Under the pieces are notes generated by a model. It worked only from the letters and a program-made list of their open reading frames with translations. It made no database searches and was not told the DNA's origin. Positions 36,193 to 44,919 of a DNA stretch of 64,000 nt are shown here, one piece after another. Location of the stretch: NCBI GenBank assembly GCA_033344775.1, contig JAWPMT010000004.1:992001-1056000 (forward strand), read 5' to 3'. The stretch is from Cytophagales bacterium (GTDB lineage Bacteria > Bacteroidota > Bacteroidia > Cytophagales > Cyclobacteriaceae). The position numbers and the translations under genes were made by a program. Position 1 is the first letter of the stretch, and each line of letters opens with the position of its first letter.

Positions 36193-36771
36193 TCAGCCTT
36201 GTTTCAACCAGTTTTCAATCATTTTCTTTCCGTGCTCGGTCATGATAGACTCAGGGTGAAATTGAACCCCTCGCACATTGTATTGTTTGTGTGCCAGTCC
36301 CATGATCCTGCCTTCTTCACCACGTACGGTAATCTTCAAATTCGCCGGTAGACTATCTGGCTCGATGACCCAGGAATGGTAGCGACAGACGGTGAACTTT
36401 TCAGGAATATCCTCGAAGAGCACATCACCCGCAGCATCTATTTCCACTTCAGTGGTCACGCCGTGATACACCAGTGGCAGGTTATACAATGTAGCCCCAA
36501 ATGCTTCTCCGATGGCCTGATGGCCTAAACAAACGCCCAGGATATTTTTGGTTGGCGCGTATCGCTTGATCAACTCCGGCATAATCCCGGCATCTTGCGG
36601 GACACCCGGACCCGGAGATAACAAAATATCGTCGAATTGATCCACCGCATCGAGGGAGATCTTATCATTTCGATGCACCTCCATCTGGTCACTCAATCCT
36701 AATTCTCTCAGAATGTGCACCAGGTTGTAGGTGAACGAATCGTAATTATCTAAAACCAGGACTCGTCTCAT
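36193..36771 (-). CDS. trpG: Anthranilate synthase glutaminase component
   Basis: Supplies ammonia from glutamine to TrpE. The class I amidotransferase triad is visible: Cys in ILGVCLGHQAIGEAFG, and His-x-Glu in VRGVQFHPESIMTEHG. VLDNYDSFTYNLVH is the family start and LLSPGPGVPQDAG the oxyanion loop. It has 192 residues. The start overlaps the trpE stop by 4 bp (ATGA). Confidence 0.97.
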   Translation of the reverse strand: MRRVLVLDNYDSFTYNLVHILRELGLSDQMEVHRNDKISLDAVDQFDDILLSPGPGVPQDAGIMPELIKRYAPTKNILGVCLGHQAIGEAFGATLYNLPLVYHGVTTEVEIDAAGDVLFEDIPEKFTVCRYHSWVIEPDSLPANLKITVRGEEGRIMGLAHKQYNVRGVQFHPESIMTEHGKKMIENWLKQG

Positions 36772-38180
36772 CGGGCTGATAATTTTTCGGCTTCTTCCAT
36801 GGCTGTCTGTAATGCCGCCAGTTTATTGTACACTTCCTGCACTTCGCTCTCTGGGCTGGACTTAGAAACGATGCCCGCACCCGCCTGAAAGATCAATTGA
36901 TTGGTCTGACTCAGGAAGGTACGGATCATTATCGCGTGATTAAAGTTGCCTTTGAAGTCCATGAAACCGATCGCCCCGCCATAGAATCCACGGGACTTGT
37001 TTTCAAACTGATCGATGAGTTGCATGGCCTTGTGTTTGGGAGCTCCGGAAAGTGTGCCTGCGGGAAAAGTCGAGGCTACAATTTCCAGGGGATCTGCGTC
37101 GGCCCTTAACTGCCCTGTTACCTTTGATACGAGGTGAATGACATGTGAGTAATACTGAATTTCTTTATAGGTCTCTACCTTAACTTCATCTGAGCTTTTG
37201 CTCAGGTCATTTCTTGCCAGATCAACGAGCATGATGTGCTCGGAATTCTCTTTTTCATCTGCGAGTAGCTTCTTTGCCAGTTCCGCATCGGCCTGATCGT
37301 CTCCTGTCCGTCGGAAAGTACCCGCAATCGGATAAATGATCGCTTCCTGATCCTTCACAACAATCTGAGCTTCCGGCGAGGAACCAAAGATCTTATAGCT
37401 GCCATAGTCGAAGTAAAACAAATAGGGAGACGGGTTGATGGAACGCAATGTTCGATACACCTGAAATTCATCTCCCAGAAAATCAGTAGAAAATCGTCTC
37501 GAGAATACCACCTGAAACACATCTCCGATATCGCAATGGTGAATGCCGCTCTTGACATTTTCGAGGAATTCAGCATCCGTCAGATTAGAGGTTAGCTCCC
37601 CTACTTTTTTAAAATCGAAGGAAGGAATGTTGCGTTGATGGATCAAGTCAGATATCTCATCAAACTCTTCATCATTAGGTTTTTCCAGGTAGTTTTCAAT
37701 GATGAAACACTCATTCTTGAAGTGATCAAGTGCAATCACATATTTGAAAAAGTGATAGCGGATCTCCGGAATCTCTAGCGCGTCCTTACCGGAGATTTCA
37801 ATGTCTTCGAAATACTGCACCGCGTCATACCCCATGTAACCAAAGAGGCCGTTCTCAATGTGCTTGGCCTGCGCCTCAGGTGCTTCAAAGGAATTGATGA
37901 AATTCCTCAAATGGCCAACCGCATTGAGGTCATCACTGATTTGGCTTTGCGTTTGTTGACCATCGGGTAAGCTCACCGAAACGTTGCCACCATTTACTTC
38001 AAAAGAAGCCATGGGTGCACAACAAATGTAGGAGTAGCTGTCCTCCTCTCCATGATAATCGGAGCTCTCCAGCAGGAATGAATTAGCAAACCTGTCCCGG
38101 ATTTTCAGGTAAATCGCTACTGGAGTAATGGTATCTGCCAGTAGCTTTCTTTTACGAATGGATATTTTAAATTTTTGCAT
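36768..38180 (-). CDS. trpE: Anthranilate synthase component I
   Basis: Makes anthranilate from chorismate. SFLLESSDYHGEEDSYSYI is the LLES-type tryptophan feedback site, so the enzyme is probably inhibited by Trp. The C-terminal chorismate-binding domain has IAGTFRRTGDDQADAELA, HIMLVDLARNDL, STFPAGTLSGAPKHKAMQLI, RGFYGGAIGFMDF and QAGAGIVSKSSPESEVQE. It has 470 residues. It is first structural gene of the leftward trp operon, preceded by a leader peptide and attenuator. Confidence 0.98.
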   Translation of the reverse strand: MQKFKISIRKRKLLADTITPVAIYLKIRDRFANSFLLESSDYHGEEDSYSYICCAPMASFEVNGGNVSVSLPDGQQTQSQISDDLNAVGHLRNFINSFEAPEAQAKHIENGLFGYMGYDAVQYFEDIEISGKDALEIPEIRYHFFKYVIALDHFKNECFIIENYLEKPNDEEFDEISDLIHQRNIPSFDFKKVGELTSNLTDAEFLENVKSGIHHCDIGDVFQVVFSRRFSTDFLGDEFQVYRTLRSINPSPYLFYFDYGSYKIFGSSPEAQIVVKDQEAIIYPIAGTFRRTGDDQADAELAKKLLADEKENSEHIMLVDLARNDLSKSSDEVKVETYKEIQYYSHVIHLVSKVTGQLRADADPLEIVASTFPAGTLSGAPKHKAMQLIDQFENKSRGFYGGAIGFMDFKGNFNHAIMIRTFLSQTNQLIFQAGAGIVSKSSPESEVQEVYNKLAALQTAMEEAEKLSAR

Positions 38181-38188
38181 ATTGGATC

Positions 38189-38220
38189 AAAAAAAAAGCC
38201 CGCTGTGAACAGCAGGCTTT
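38189..38220 (-). terminator. trp attenuator (intrinsic terminator)
   Basis: On the minus strand AAAGCCTGCTG-TTCA-CAGCGGGCTTT forms an 11-bp stem (one G-U) with a 4-nt loop, followed by an uninterrupted T run (nine T). It lies between the leader peptide and trpE, ending 8 nt before the trpE ATG. The loop/3' arm segment TCACAG (38208-38203) is exactly complementary to CTGTGA at the leader peptide's last codons (38252-38247), giving a possible antiterminator. Confidence 0.88.
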
Positions 38221-38246
38221 TATATTTTTTCAGACATATCAGCAAG

Positions 38247-38306
38247 TCACAGAGATAAGGTTTTATCGCTGTACCACCACCAATATGTATTTTGTGTCAT
38301 TTTCAT
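38247..38306 (-). CDS. trpL: Tryptophan leader peptide (three tandem Trp codons)
   Basis: The 19-residue frame MKMTQNTYWWWYSDKTLSL ends with TGA at 38249-38247. Three consecutive TGG codons (38282-38274), flanked by Tyr codons, precede an attenuator in the exact position expected of a trp operon leader. When tryptophan is short the ribosome should stall at TGG and leave CTGTGA free to pair with TCACAG and open the terminator. When it is plentiful the ribosome reaches the stop and covers CTGTGA. A second in-frame ATG lies at codon 3. Tandem Trp codons are very unlikely by chance here. Confidence 0.88.
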   Translation of the reverse strand: MKMTQNTYWWWYSDKTLSL

Positions 38307-38341
38307 TTCGCCGCTAAAGTAGTTTGAGGAAAAGTAAATTT

Positions 38342-38369
38342 CAAAGTACATCAGCATTTTTTTTTACAA
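38342..38369 (-). promoter_or_regulatory. Candidate trp operon promoter
   Basis: TTG (38369-38367), an 18-nt spacer, then TACTTTG (38348-38342) on the minus strand, close to the Bacteroidota TTG...TAnnTTTG pattern but with one base fewer before TTTG. It would start the transcript about 30 nt before the leader peptide ATG. Confidence 0.5.
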
Positions 38370-38479
38370 TTGCTTTTTACGGAACATTTACCCCTATATC
38401 CTACGTTTTTGAAAAGGGAATAAAAAAAATGCGGTAATGCTATTTTTTTCGTTACCATTCTATACTTTAATTTGTAGCG

Positions 38480-38899
38480 ATGTTACCAATCGAGGACCAA
38501 GTTAGTTTGTTAGTTCACCTATCCAAGGCAGATAAATTTGTCGCTGAAGAAGAAAGTGAACTTATTCACAGAATCGGAGAAAGAGGCGGACTCACCGCAG
38601 ATCAGATAGAAAATATCATTGACAACCCTAAGCCGATCAAGAATTTAAAGGATCTTCCACCAGATGAGAAGTTTTCCTACTTGTTCCATATCATTCAATT
38701 GATGAAGGTAGATGGCAAGATCTATCAGACGGAAATTGAGTTTTGTGAAAAGGTGGCTTACAAATTGGGCTATAAGCCCGGCGTGATCGCTGACCTTTCT
38801 GCTTACATCTATTCAGATCCGGACATCAATACTAATCCTGCTTATTTGAGATCAATTGCAGACAGTCATCTCATTCCGATGAAACGAAAGGCGGACTAA
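38480..38899 (+). CDS. TerB-like protein
   Basis: An all-helical 139-residue protein. LVHLSKADKFVAEEESELI and IIQLMKVDGKIYQTEIEFCEKVAYKLG are two copies of the acidic A-D-G-x-hydrophobic-x-x-x-E helix pattern of TerB (tellurite-resistance/calcium-stress domain). There is no signal peptide, so it is cytoplasmic. It is divergent from the trp operon and followed 36 bp later by the DUF5916 gene. Its function is unknown; TerB-like proteins are often linked to membrane stress. Confidence 0.75.
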   Translation: MLPIEDQVSLLVHLSKADKFVAEEESELIHRIGERGGLTADQIENIIDNPKPIKNLKDLPPDEKFSYLFHIIQLMKVDGKIYQTEIEFCEKVAYKLGYKPGVIADLSAYIYSDPDINTNPAYLRSIADSHLIPMKRKAD

Positions 38900-38935
38900 G
38901 TCTGTTAAACACTCAGCACCCAACATATTTGACCT

Positions 38936-41164
38936 GTGACGCGAGTAACACCCCTGCTCCTGTTGTGCCTTTTTGTTACTAAAGAGGCCTTATTTGCACA
39001 AAATCTACCGGAATCTGCCACTTATGAGGTAAGAAAAACAGCCGCCGAAATTACTTTGGACGGACGACTCAATGAATCAGCCTGGAGTGAAATACCTACA
39101 GGCGGTGAGTTTACACAAAATTTTCCGGCAGATAACCGTCCTGCTGAAAAGGGCACGGAATTCAAGATCACTTACAATGATCAATTCATTTACATCGCCC
39201 TGGTCTGTTATCAGCAAAGTAATGGCCGTCCCATCGCACAATCCTTGAGAAGAGATTTTGAATGGATGCGAAATGACAATGTAAGTGTTTACTTCGACCC
39301 TTTCAATGACAAAACCAATGGCTTTACTTTTCAGGTGACTCCTTATAATGTTCAGCGTGAAGGGCTGGTAACACTTGGCGGAGAAGTCTCAGATGATTGG
39401 GACAATAAATGGTATTCGGCTGCTACGATTGAAAATGATAAGTGGACGGCAGAAATGGCCATTCCATTCAAATCGATTCGATACAACAGTGTTCCTAACT
39501 GGGGCTTACAAATACTTAGAAACAACCGCCAGGAAAACGAGCGTTCTTCATGGATCAGTGTCCCACAGCAATACCGTCCTTCGGATCTGTTGTACACCGG
39601 CCAAATGAATTGGGATACGCCACCTCCCGAAGCCGGGACCAATATTTCATTCATCCCTTACGTAACTGGCGGGCTCTCTAAAGATTTTGAAGAAGGCACT
39701 GACGTATCTACAACCAGTGATGTCGGATTTGATGCCAAAGTCGGATTAACCAATTCTTTGAACCTGGACATTACGGTCAATCCTGATTTCTCCCAGGTAG
39801 AAGTAGACCGTCAGGTCACTAATCTGGATCGATTTGAAATTTTCTTCCCGGAACGACGACAGTTCTTTTTAGAAAACCAGGATCTGTTTGCTCGGAATGG
39901 TTTTCCGATCGCACGACCCTTTTTCAGTAGAAGAATCGGGATCGCAACTGATGGTGACGGAAATACGGTACAAGTCCCTATCAGAGCAGGAGCGCGTTTG
40001 AGTGGAAAAATCGGAAGGGACTGGCGGGTAGGATTGCTCAATATGCAAACCGGAGCAGATGATCGTATCCAGCAGCCGGGACAAAACTATTCTGTTGGGG
40101 TATTCCAGCGGCAGATATCAGGCAGATCGAATATAGGGGCTGTTTTTGTCAATCGGCAAGCCACCAACTTTGATCCGAATGACACCTCATTAAACACCAC
40201 TAGATTCAACCGGGTGTACGGAATCGATTATAACCTCGCATCTTTAGACAACCGGTGGGAAGGCAATTTCTTTTATCACCGGTCAGAAGATCCTGAAAAA
40301 TCGGATAACGCCTGGGCCCACGGTGGATTCCTCGGATATCAAACAAGAAATATCAACATTTTTGGCTTTCACGCCTTCGTTGGTGAAGGCTATAATGCGG
40401 AAGTTGGGTTCGTCCCTCGCAATGAAGTGATGCGATTTGGCTCTGGTTTCGAATACACGTTTTGGCCTGAGGGAACCATTCAGCGACATGGCCCTGGGTT
40501 CAATTTCACCAGAACTGCAGACGATAACTTCAGCAACCTAGATCTTGAAGCGCAGCTGGAATATGACGTGAACTTTTTGAACAACTCCGGGATCAATTTT
40601 AGAAGCTCTTACAATGAAGTGCAGCTGCTTGATGGCTTTGACCCAACTAATAGTGATGGAGCAGAACTTCCTGCGGGAGAACTGTATTCTTGGGGAAATG
40701 TGAGTATTGCCTACTTCTCGGACAACAGAAAACTGTTCAATTTCAGGAGCAGGATCACTTACGGAGGATTTTTCAATGGCACTCGGTTAAGGTTGGCTTC
40801 TGTGATCAATTTCCGATATCAGCCCTTCCTGGCCATTGAGATGCGAGCCGAATATAACCGACTGGACTTTCCAGCTCCATTCAACAGCACAGACTTCTTC
40901 CTAATCAGTCCAAGAGTAGATTTAACGCTAAGTACCAATTTGTTCATCACAACGTTTGTGCAGTACAACAATCAACGGGACAACATGAACATCAATACCC
41001 GATTGCAATGGAGATTTGCGCCAGTATCGGATCTGTTCATTGTCTATACAGATAATTACTTTACTGCCGGAGATGACTTTGAAAACCCGATCTCGGATCG
41101 ATTTACCTTAACTCCACGGAACAGAGCATTGGTAGTGAAGCTTTCTTATTGGCTTAATATCTAG
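38936..41164 (+). CDS. DUF5916 outer-membrane protein with N-terminal CBM9-like domain
   Basis: A 742-residue secreted protein starting with GTG (the frame upstream is closed by TGA at 38930). After a signal peptide (cleavage after LFAQ) comes a CBM9/DOMON-like domain, about residues 30-220 (ITLDGRLNESAWSEIP, FKITYNDQFIYIALVCY, NVSVYFDPFNDKTNGFTF). The rest, beginning NLDITVNPDFSQVEVDRQV and FFPERRQFFLEN, is the DUF5916 region predicted to be a beta-barrel. It ends with an aromatic residue pattern (KLSYWLNI) usual for barrels. Its role is unknown; homologues are common in marine Bacteroidota. Confidence 0.87.
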   Translation: MTRVTPLLLLCLFVTKEALFAQNLPESATYEVRKTAAEITLDGRLNESAWSEIPTGGEFTQNFPADNRPAEKGTEFKITYNDQFIYIALVCYQQSNGRPIAQSLRRDFEWMRNDNVSVYFDPFNDKTNGFTFQVTPYNVQREGLVTLGGEVSDDWDNKWYSAATIENDKWTAEMAIPFKSIRYNSVPNWGLQILRNNRQENERSSWISVPQQYRPSDLLYTGQMNWDTPPPEAGTNISFIPYVTGGLSKDFEEGTDVSTTSDVGFDAKVGLTNSLNLDITVNPDFSQVEVDRQVTNLDRFEIFFPERRQFFLENQDLFARNGFPIARPFFSRRIGIATDGDGNTVQVPIRAGARLSGKIGRDWRVGLLNMQTGADDRIQQPGQNYSVGVFQRQISGRSNIGAVFVNRQATNFDPNDTSLNTTRFNRVYGIDYNLASLDNRWEGNFFYHRSEDPEKSDNAWAHGGFLGYQTRNINIFGFHAFVGEGYNAEVGFVPRNEVMRFGSGFEYTFWPEGTIQRHGPGFNFTRTADDNFSNLDLEAQLEYDVNFLNNSGINFRSSYNEVQLLDGFDPTNSDGAELPAGELYSWGNVSIAYFSDNRKLFNFRSRITYGGFFNGTRLRLASVINFRYQPFLAIEMRAEYNRLDFPAPFNSTDFFLISPRVDLTLSTNLFITTFVQYNNQRDNMNINTRLQWRFAPVSDLFIVYTDNYFTAGDDFENPISDRFTLTPRNRALVVKLSYWLNI

Positions 41165-41481
41165 AGAATCTAAGTATTACTGGATTGCCTGAAGGCAATG
41201 AAATAGCGACCTGATTCTCTGGTTAGTGGGTTAATTGGTTATTTGGTTGATGTGCTTTGATACCTATTTGTTGAAGGCTCTTTGTGAGCTAGTAAGTCCC
41301 AATATCCGAGATTGAGATTCCCCTACGATTAATCTCACAAACACTAGCATTCATAAGTCGTATAATAATCCCGGGAATGACGTTCTTCGGCAAGCTCAGC
41401 ATGACCGTCATTCCAGTATTCATTCTGTAACTATTTTTCGATACAGTTCCTGGGTTGATTATGAGAGAATCTGAGCATAGC
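41165..41481. other. Intergenic region with palindromic element
   Basis: About 320 non-coding bases. GGAATGACG (41374-41382) and CGTCATTCC (41406-41414) are a perfect inverted repeat around TTCTTCGGCAAGCTCAGCAT, the core of a dispersed intergenic element seen in many bacteria. No gene is visible. Confidence 0.6.
41374..41414. repeat. Dispersed palindromic intergenic element
   Basis: Nine-base perfect inverted repeat with a 23-base centre containing CTTCGGCAAGCTCAGCATG. The centre is a common repeat motif in unrelated genomes. Confidence 0.6.
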
Positions 41482-41521
41482 AAAAAAAATCCCGGACACT
41501 TTCACAGTACCCGGGATTTTT
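41482..41521. terminator. Bidirectional intrinsic terminator
   Basis: AAAAATCCCGG (preceded by more A) pairs with CCGGGATTTTT around a 13-14-base loop, giving T runs on both strands. It lies 21 bp downstream of the stop of the small gene at 41543-41794 (minus strand) and is its likely terminator. Confidence 0.8.
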
Positions 41522-41542
41522 ATCGACTAAAATCTTTAAAAA

Positions 41543-41794
41543 TTAAGCGAATGCTTTGCCCAAGTCGTCGATCAATTTCTTGGCTACTTTTCTTGGGTTG
41601 TCCTTTTTGAAAGATTCCAAAGCTGTTAAAGCTTCTTTTCCTTTCAATACCAATCCTGAAGGATTGCCATCGTTCGCGTAGCTACCCAAGCACCATTCTA
41701 GTTCTCCAACTAGTTGCTCTTCAATGTTCAGCTTCGTCAACTTATCCTTTGCGTCAACACAAGCTTGTTCGATTTTTTCAACAGATACTGCCAT
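41543..41794 (-). CDS. Small conserved-type hypothetical protein
   Basis: An 83-residue, Lys/Glu-rich, mainly helical soluble protein (MAVSVEKIEQACVDAKDKLT ... KKLIDDLGKAFA) with two cysteines. It has its own terminator, an AT-rich upstream region of about 200 bp, and strong coding character, so it is very probably real. No domain is recognised. Confidence 0.75.
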   Translation of the reverse strand: MAVSVEKIEQACVDAKDKLTKLNIEEQLVGELEWCLGSYANDGNPSGLVLKGKEALTALESFKKDNPRKVAKKLIDDLGKAFA

Positions 41795-42004
41795 AACCTT
41801 TGTGGTGGTTAATTATGAATTTGACGCAAAATTATTCGAATTATTAATTAGAAAAACAACAAAATGTTTCTTTTCTGTTAAAATTTATAATTTCAATCGT
41901 TTGTTATTGCAAATTCATTCGAATTACAACTTCTCCTACAAGCGGAAACTGACGAATAACCCCGGGTAACCTCAATTACCGAAAACGAGTGCAGATAAAA
42001 AGCT

Positions 42005-42724
42005 TTAGAATTCCAGACTCCCGAAACGAAGGAGATAAGCAGCGGAAAGGCCTATGGAATACAGGTTAGATTGATCGGGAATTTCAGTTGTTCGATTGGT
42101 AAACTCAAAAACCCCGCTAAAACTGACCGATGAGAATACCTCAAGTTGAATGGTTCCAAATGGCAAATCCGTGAATGCCCCTAGTGCAAAACGCCCCCCA
42201 TAGCCATTGACCCGATCCCGGGCGGCTTCGTATTCCCAGAAATCAGTTTGCAGATCATCCAATTCAGCAATTTGTTCAGCAGTTGGACGATTTTTGGACC
42301 GATCAGAAATCAACCTTTCATAATACAGGCCCATGGTCAGGTAAAACTTGGTATTCTTTTGCCCCCAGTAGAGTACCGCTTCAATGGGCACCTCCAAGTA
42401 CCCCAGTCGGGTCTGGTAAGGTTCAAGCTCAGCAGCATCAGGGAAGTTTTGTTGCCAGCCTCTTTCTATATAGTTGATTCCCGATTGGAAACCTGCTTGT
42501 AAAGCACTGGGGTTGGTCGAACGGAAATTAAAATGCTTGAATACTGCTCCAACATGAGCGGTCTCAATAAAGCTCACATCCATGTTCACCGGAAAGATCG
42601 TGTGCACAATAAATGCCGAGGAAGCCTGTCCCCCTGCCCGAAGGCCTACATACGTACGTGACTGACCGTAGCCGATGACGGACAGACTTAAACCTATTAC
42701 CCAAATGATGATTCGAACCCTCAT
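42005..42724 (-). CDS. Outer-membrane beta-barrel protein (PorT-like)
   Basis: After a signal peptide (MRVRIIIWVIGLSLSVIGYG-Q) the mature protein alternates short hydrophobic strands (YVGLRAGGQASSAF, ALQAGFQSGINYIERG, YLEVPIEAVLYWGQ, FYLTMGLYYERL, NLYSIGLSAAYLLRF) as in small PorT-type barrels. The frame opens at 42862, but the ATG at 42724 directly begins the signal peptide and avoids overlap with the divergent MoxR gene. About 239 residues. Function unknown. Confidence 0.75.
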   Translation of the reverse strand: MRVRIIIWVIGLSLSVIGYGQSRTYVGLRAGGQASSAFIVHTIFPVNMDVSFIETAHVGAVFKHFNFRSTNPSALQAGFQSGINYIERGWQQNFPDAAELEPYQTRLGYLEVPIEAVLYWGQKNTKFYLTMGLYYERLISDRSKNRPTAEQIAELDDLQTDFWEYEAARDRVNGYGGRFALGAFTDLPFGTIQLEVFSSVSFSGVFEFTNRTTEIPDQSNLYSIGLSAAYLLRFGSLEF

Positions 42725-42828
42725 GTCAATAAGAACGGCAAAACTAATCCCGTATTTGTTCATAACCCGAGTTAAAATTAGCTGTATGCCAAAGAAGCGG
42801 TAACTTTCAGCAGTACTATAGGTGTTAT

Positions 42829-43674
42829 ATGAGCAAGATGAAATTTGAAGGAACCGATTCATACGTAGCCACTCGAGAATTAAGCATTGCCGTAGAGGCT
42901 TCAGCTACCTTGGAAAAACCCCTTATCCTGAAGGGAGAACCCGGCACAGGAAAGACATTGTTGGCCTACGAGATTGCCAAAGCCATGAATAAAAAGCTCA
43001 TCACCTGGCACATCAAATCGACCACTACCGCCCAACAAGGGCTCTACGAATATGATGCGGTGACGCGTTTGAGAGATTCCCAATTGGGAGATAACAATGT
43101 GGCTGACATCAGCAAATACATCAAGAAGGGAAAACTTTGGGAAGCGTTTGAGGCAGAAGAGCAAGTAGTCTTGTTGATCGACGAGATCGATAAGGCAGAT
43201 ATCGAATTCCCAAATGATTTGCTGTTGGAATTGGATCGTATGGAATTTTTCGTTTACGAGACTCAATCCACGATCAAGGCCAAAAAGCGACCAATTGTGA
43301 TCATTACTTCCAATAACGAAAAAGAATTACCCGATGCTTTCCTGCGAAGGTGCTTCTTTCACTACATCCGATTCCCGGAACCTGAAACGATGATCAAAAT
43401 CGTCAAAGTGCATTTCCCTGAAATCCGGGACACCTTGATCGATCGTGCATTGACTCGATTTTATGAAGTGCGAGACATTGCTCAGCTGAAAAAGAAACCG
43501 TCCACCAGCGAACTGATCGACTGGATACGGCTGCTGATGGCTGTGAAAGCCACTGACGAAGATTTGGCAAACACCAAAATCTCAGAAGATGATTTCCCCT
43601 ATCGCGGGGCTTTACTCAAGAATGAGCAGGACATTGAGTTTGTGACGCGATTTGGTTCAAGTTTCTTAAATTGA
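42829..43674 (+). CDS. MoxR-like AAA+ ATPase
   Basis: A chaperone-type ATPase. Walker A GEPGTGKT is at residues 36-43, Walker B VVLLIDEIDKAD near 113-124, sensor 1 VIITSNNEKELPDAF and the Arg finger region FLRRCFFHYI follow. It has 281 residues. It is followed 6 bp later by a VWA protein, the classic MoxR-VWA partnership in which the ATPase remodels or activates a client together with a metal-binding VWA subunit. Confidence 0.92.
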   Translation: MSKMKFEGTDSYVATRELSIAVEASATLEKPLILKGEPGTGKTLLAYEIAKAMNKKLITWHIKSTTTAQQGLYEYDAVTRLRDSQLGDNNVADISKYIKKGKLWEAFEAEEQVVLLIDEIDKADIEFPNDLLLELDRMEFFVYETQSTIKAKKRPIVIITSNNEKELPDAFLRRCFFHYIRFPEPETMIKIVKVHFPEIRDTLIDRALTRFYEVRDIAQLKKKPSTSELIDWIRLLMAVKATDEDLANTKISEDDFPYRGALLKNEQDIEFVTRFGSSFLN

Positions 43675-43680
43675 TCCATC

Positions 43681-44886
43681 ATGTTCATTAGCTTCTTCTA
43701 TTTCGCGAAACGTGCCGGACTGACCATTACGATGGTGGATCTGTTTCACCTCCTCGAAGCACTGGACAAAGAAGTAGTGGGCAATTGCGTCGATGACTTC
43801 TACTATCTATGCAAAGCCACCTGGGTAAAAAGTGAACATCAATACGACTTGTTCGACCGGATATTTGGCAGCTTTTTCCATGGCGTTGAAGGAGATGCGG
43901 AAGATTTTACCGCAAACATCCCAGAGGAATGGCTGAAGAAAGGGCAGGTCCGGGACCTATCAGAAGAAGACAAGCAGAAGATAGAAGCCCTGGGTGGGTT
44001 GGATAAGCTCATTGAGCGAATGAAGGAGCTGCTGAAAGAGCAGGAAAAAAGACATGGTGGCGGCAACAAGTGGATAGGTACCGGCGGTACTTCTCCTTTT
44101 GGAGCGTACGGTTACAATCCCGAAGGCATTCGGGTAGGACAACAAGGTTCAGGAGCAGGCAGGGCGGCCAAAGTATGGGACAAACGCGAGTTCAAAAACC
44201 TGTCAGGCGATGTGGAGCTCAATACGCGTACCATGAAGATGGCACTGAAGCGATTGCGAATCCTGACACGGGAAGGCTTACCTACCGAATTGGACCTGGA
44301 CGATACGATCAGAAAGACTTCCGAAAATGCGGGTTATCTGGATATTGCGCTACAAGCTCAGAAAAGAAACAACGTCAAAGTACTGCTGTTCTTTGATGTT
44401 GGCGGATCTATGGACGGTCACATTGAAGCCTGTGAAAGACTGTTTACTGCGGCTCGTCACGAATTCAAGCACATGGAGTATTTCTACTTCCACAATTGCA
44501 TCTATGAAGGCGTTTGGAAAGACAATCGCCGAAGATGGAATGAAAAAACCTCCACTTATGACATTCTCCATAAATATAACCCTGACTATAAGGTGATCAT
44601 CGTTGGAGATGCATCTATGGGACCGTATGAGCTGACCTATGCCGGCGGTTCGGTGGAGCACCATAACCAGGAAGCTGGGTTTGTTTGGTTAGAACGCCTA
44701 AGAGATCATTTCAAGAGTGTGATCTGGCTTAATCCGACTCATCTTTCCTACTGGCAGTATTCTGAGTCGACGCAGATGCTCCAGCAATTCTTCAACAACC
44801 GTATGTTCCCACTCACGTTGCAAGGCCTGGCCAGCAGCATGAAAGCATTGAAGAATCCGAAACTGACGTTTGAGAAGTTGGTCTAG
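43681..44886 (+). CDS. VWA (CoxE-like) protein, partner of the MoxR ATPase
   Basis: A 401-residue cytoplasmic protein. The N-terminal helical part (RAGLTITMVDLFHLLEALDK) is CoxE-like; a Gly-rich linker (GGGNKWIGTGGTSPFGAYGY, about 126-145) follows. The VWA domain starts VKVLLFFDVGGSMDGH, with the MIDAS residues Asp239-x-Gly-x-Ser243, where a Val replaces the more usual second residue. VIIVGDASMGPYEL is a later VWA strand. It is directly downstream of moxR. The client of this pair is unknown. Confidence 0.88.
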   Translation: MFISFFYFAKRAGLTITMVDLFHLLEALDKEVVGNCVDDFYYLCKATWVKSEHQYDLFDRIFGSFFHGVEGDAEDFTANIPEEWLKKGQVRDLSEEDKQKIEALGGLDKLIERMKELLKEQEKRHGGGNKWIGTGGTSPFGAYGYNPEGIRVGQQGSGAGRAAKVWDKREFKNLSGDVELNTRTMKMALKRLRILTREGLPTELDLDDTIRKTSENAGYLDIALQAQKRNNVKVLLFFDVGGSMDGHIEACERLFTAARHEFKHMEYFYFHNCIYEGVWKDNRRRWNEKTSTYDILHKYNPDYKVIIVGDASMGPYELTYAGGSVEHHNQEAGFVWLERLRDHFKSVIWLNPTHLSYWQYSESTQMLQQFFNNRMFPLTLQGLASSMKALKNPKLTFEKLV

Positions 44887-44919
44887 TGTGCTTCGAGAGC
44901 CTCAGCATCACTTTCTCAT

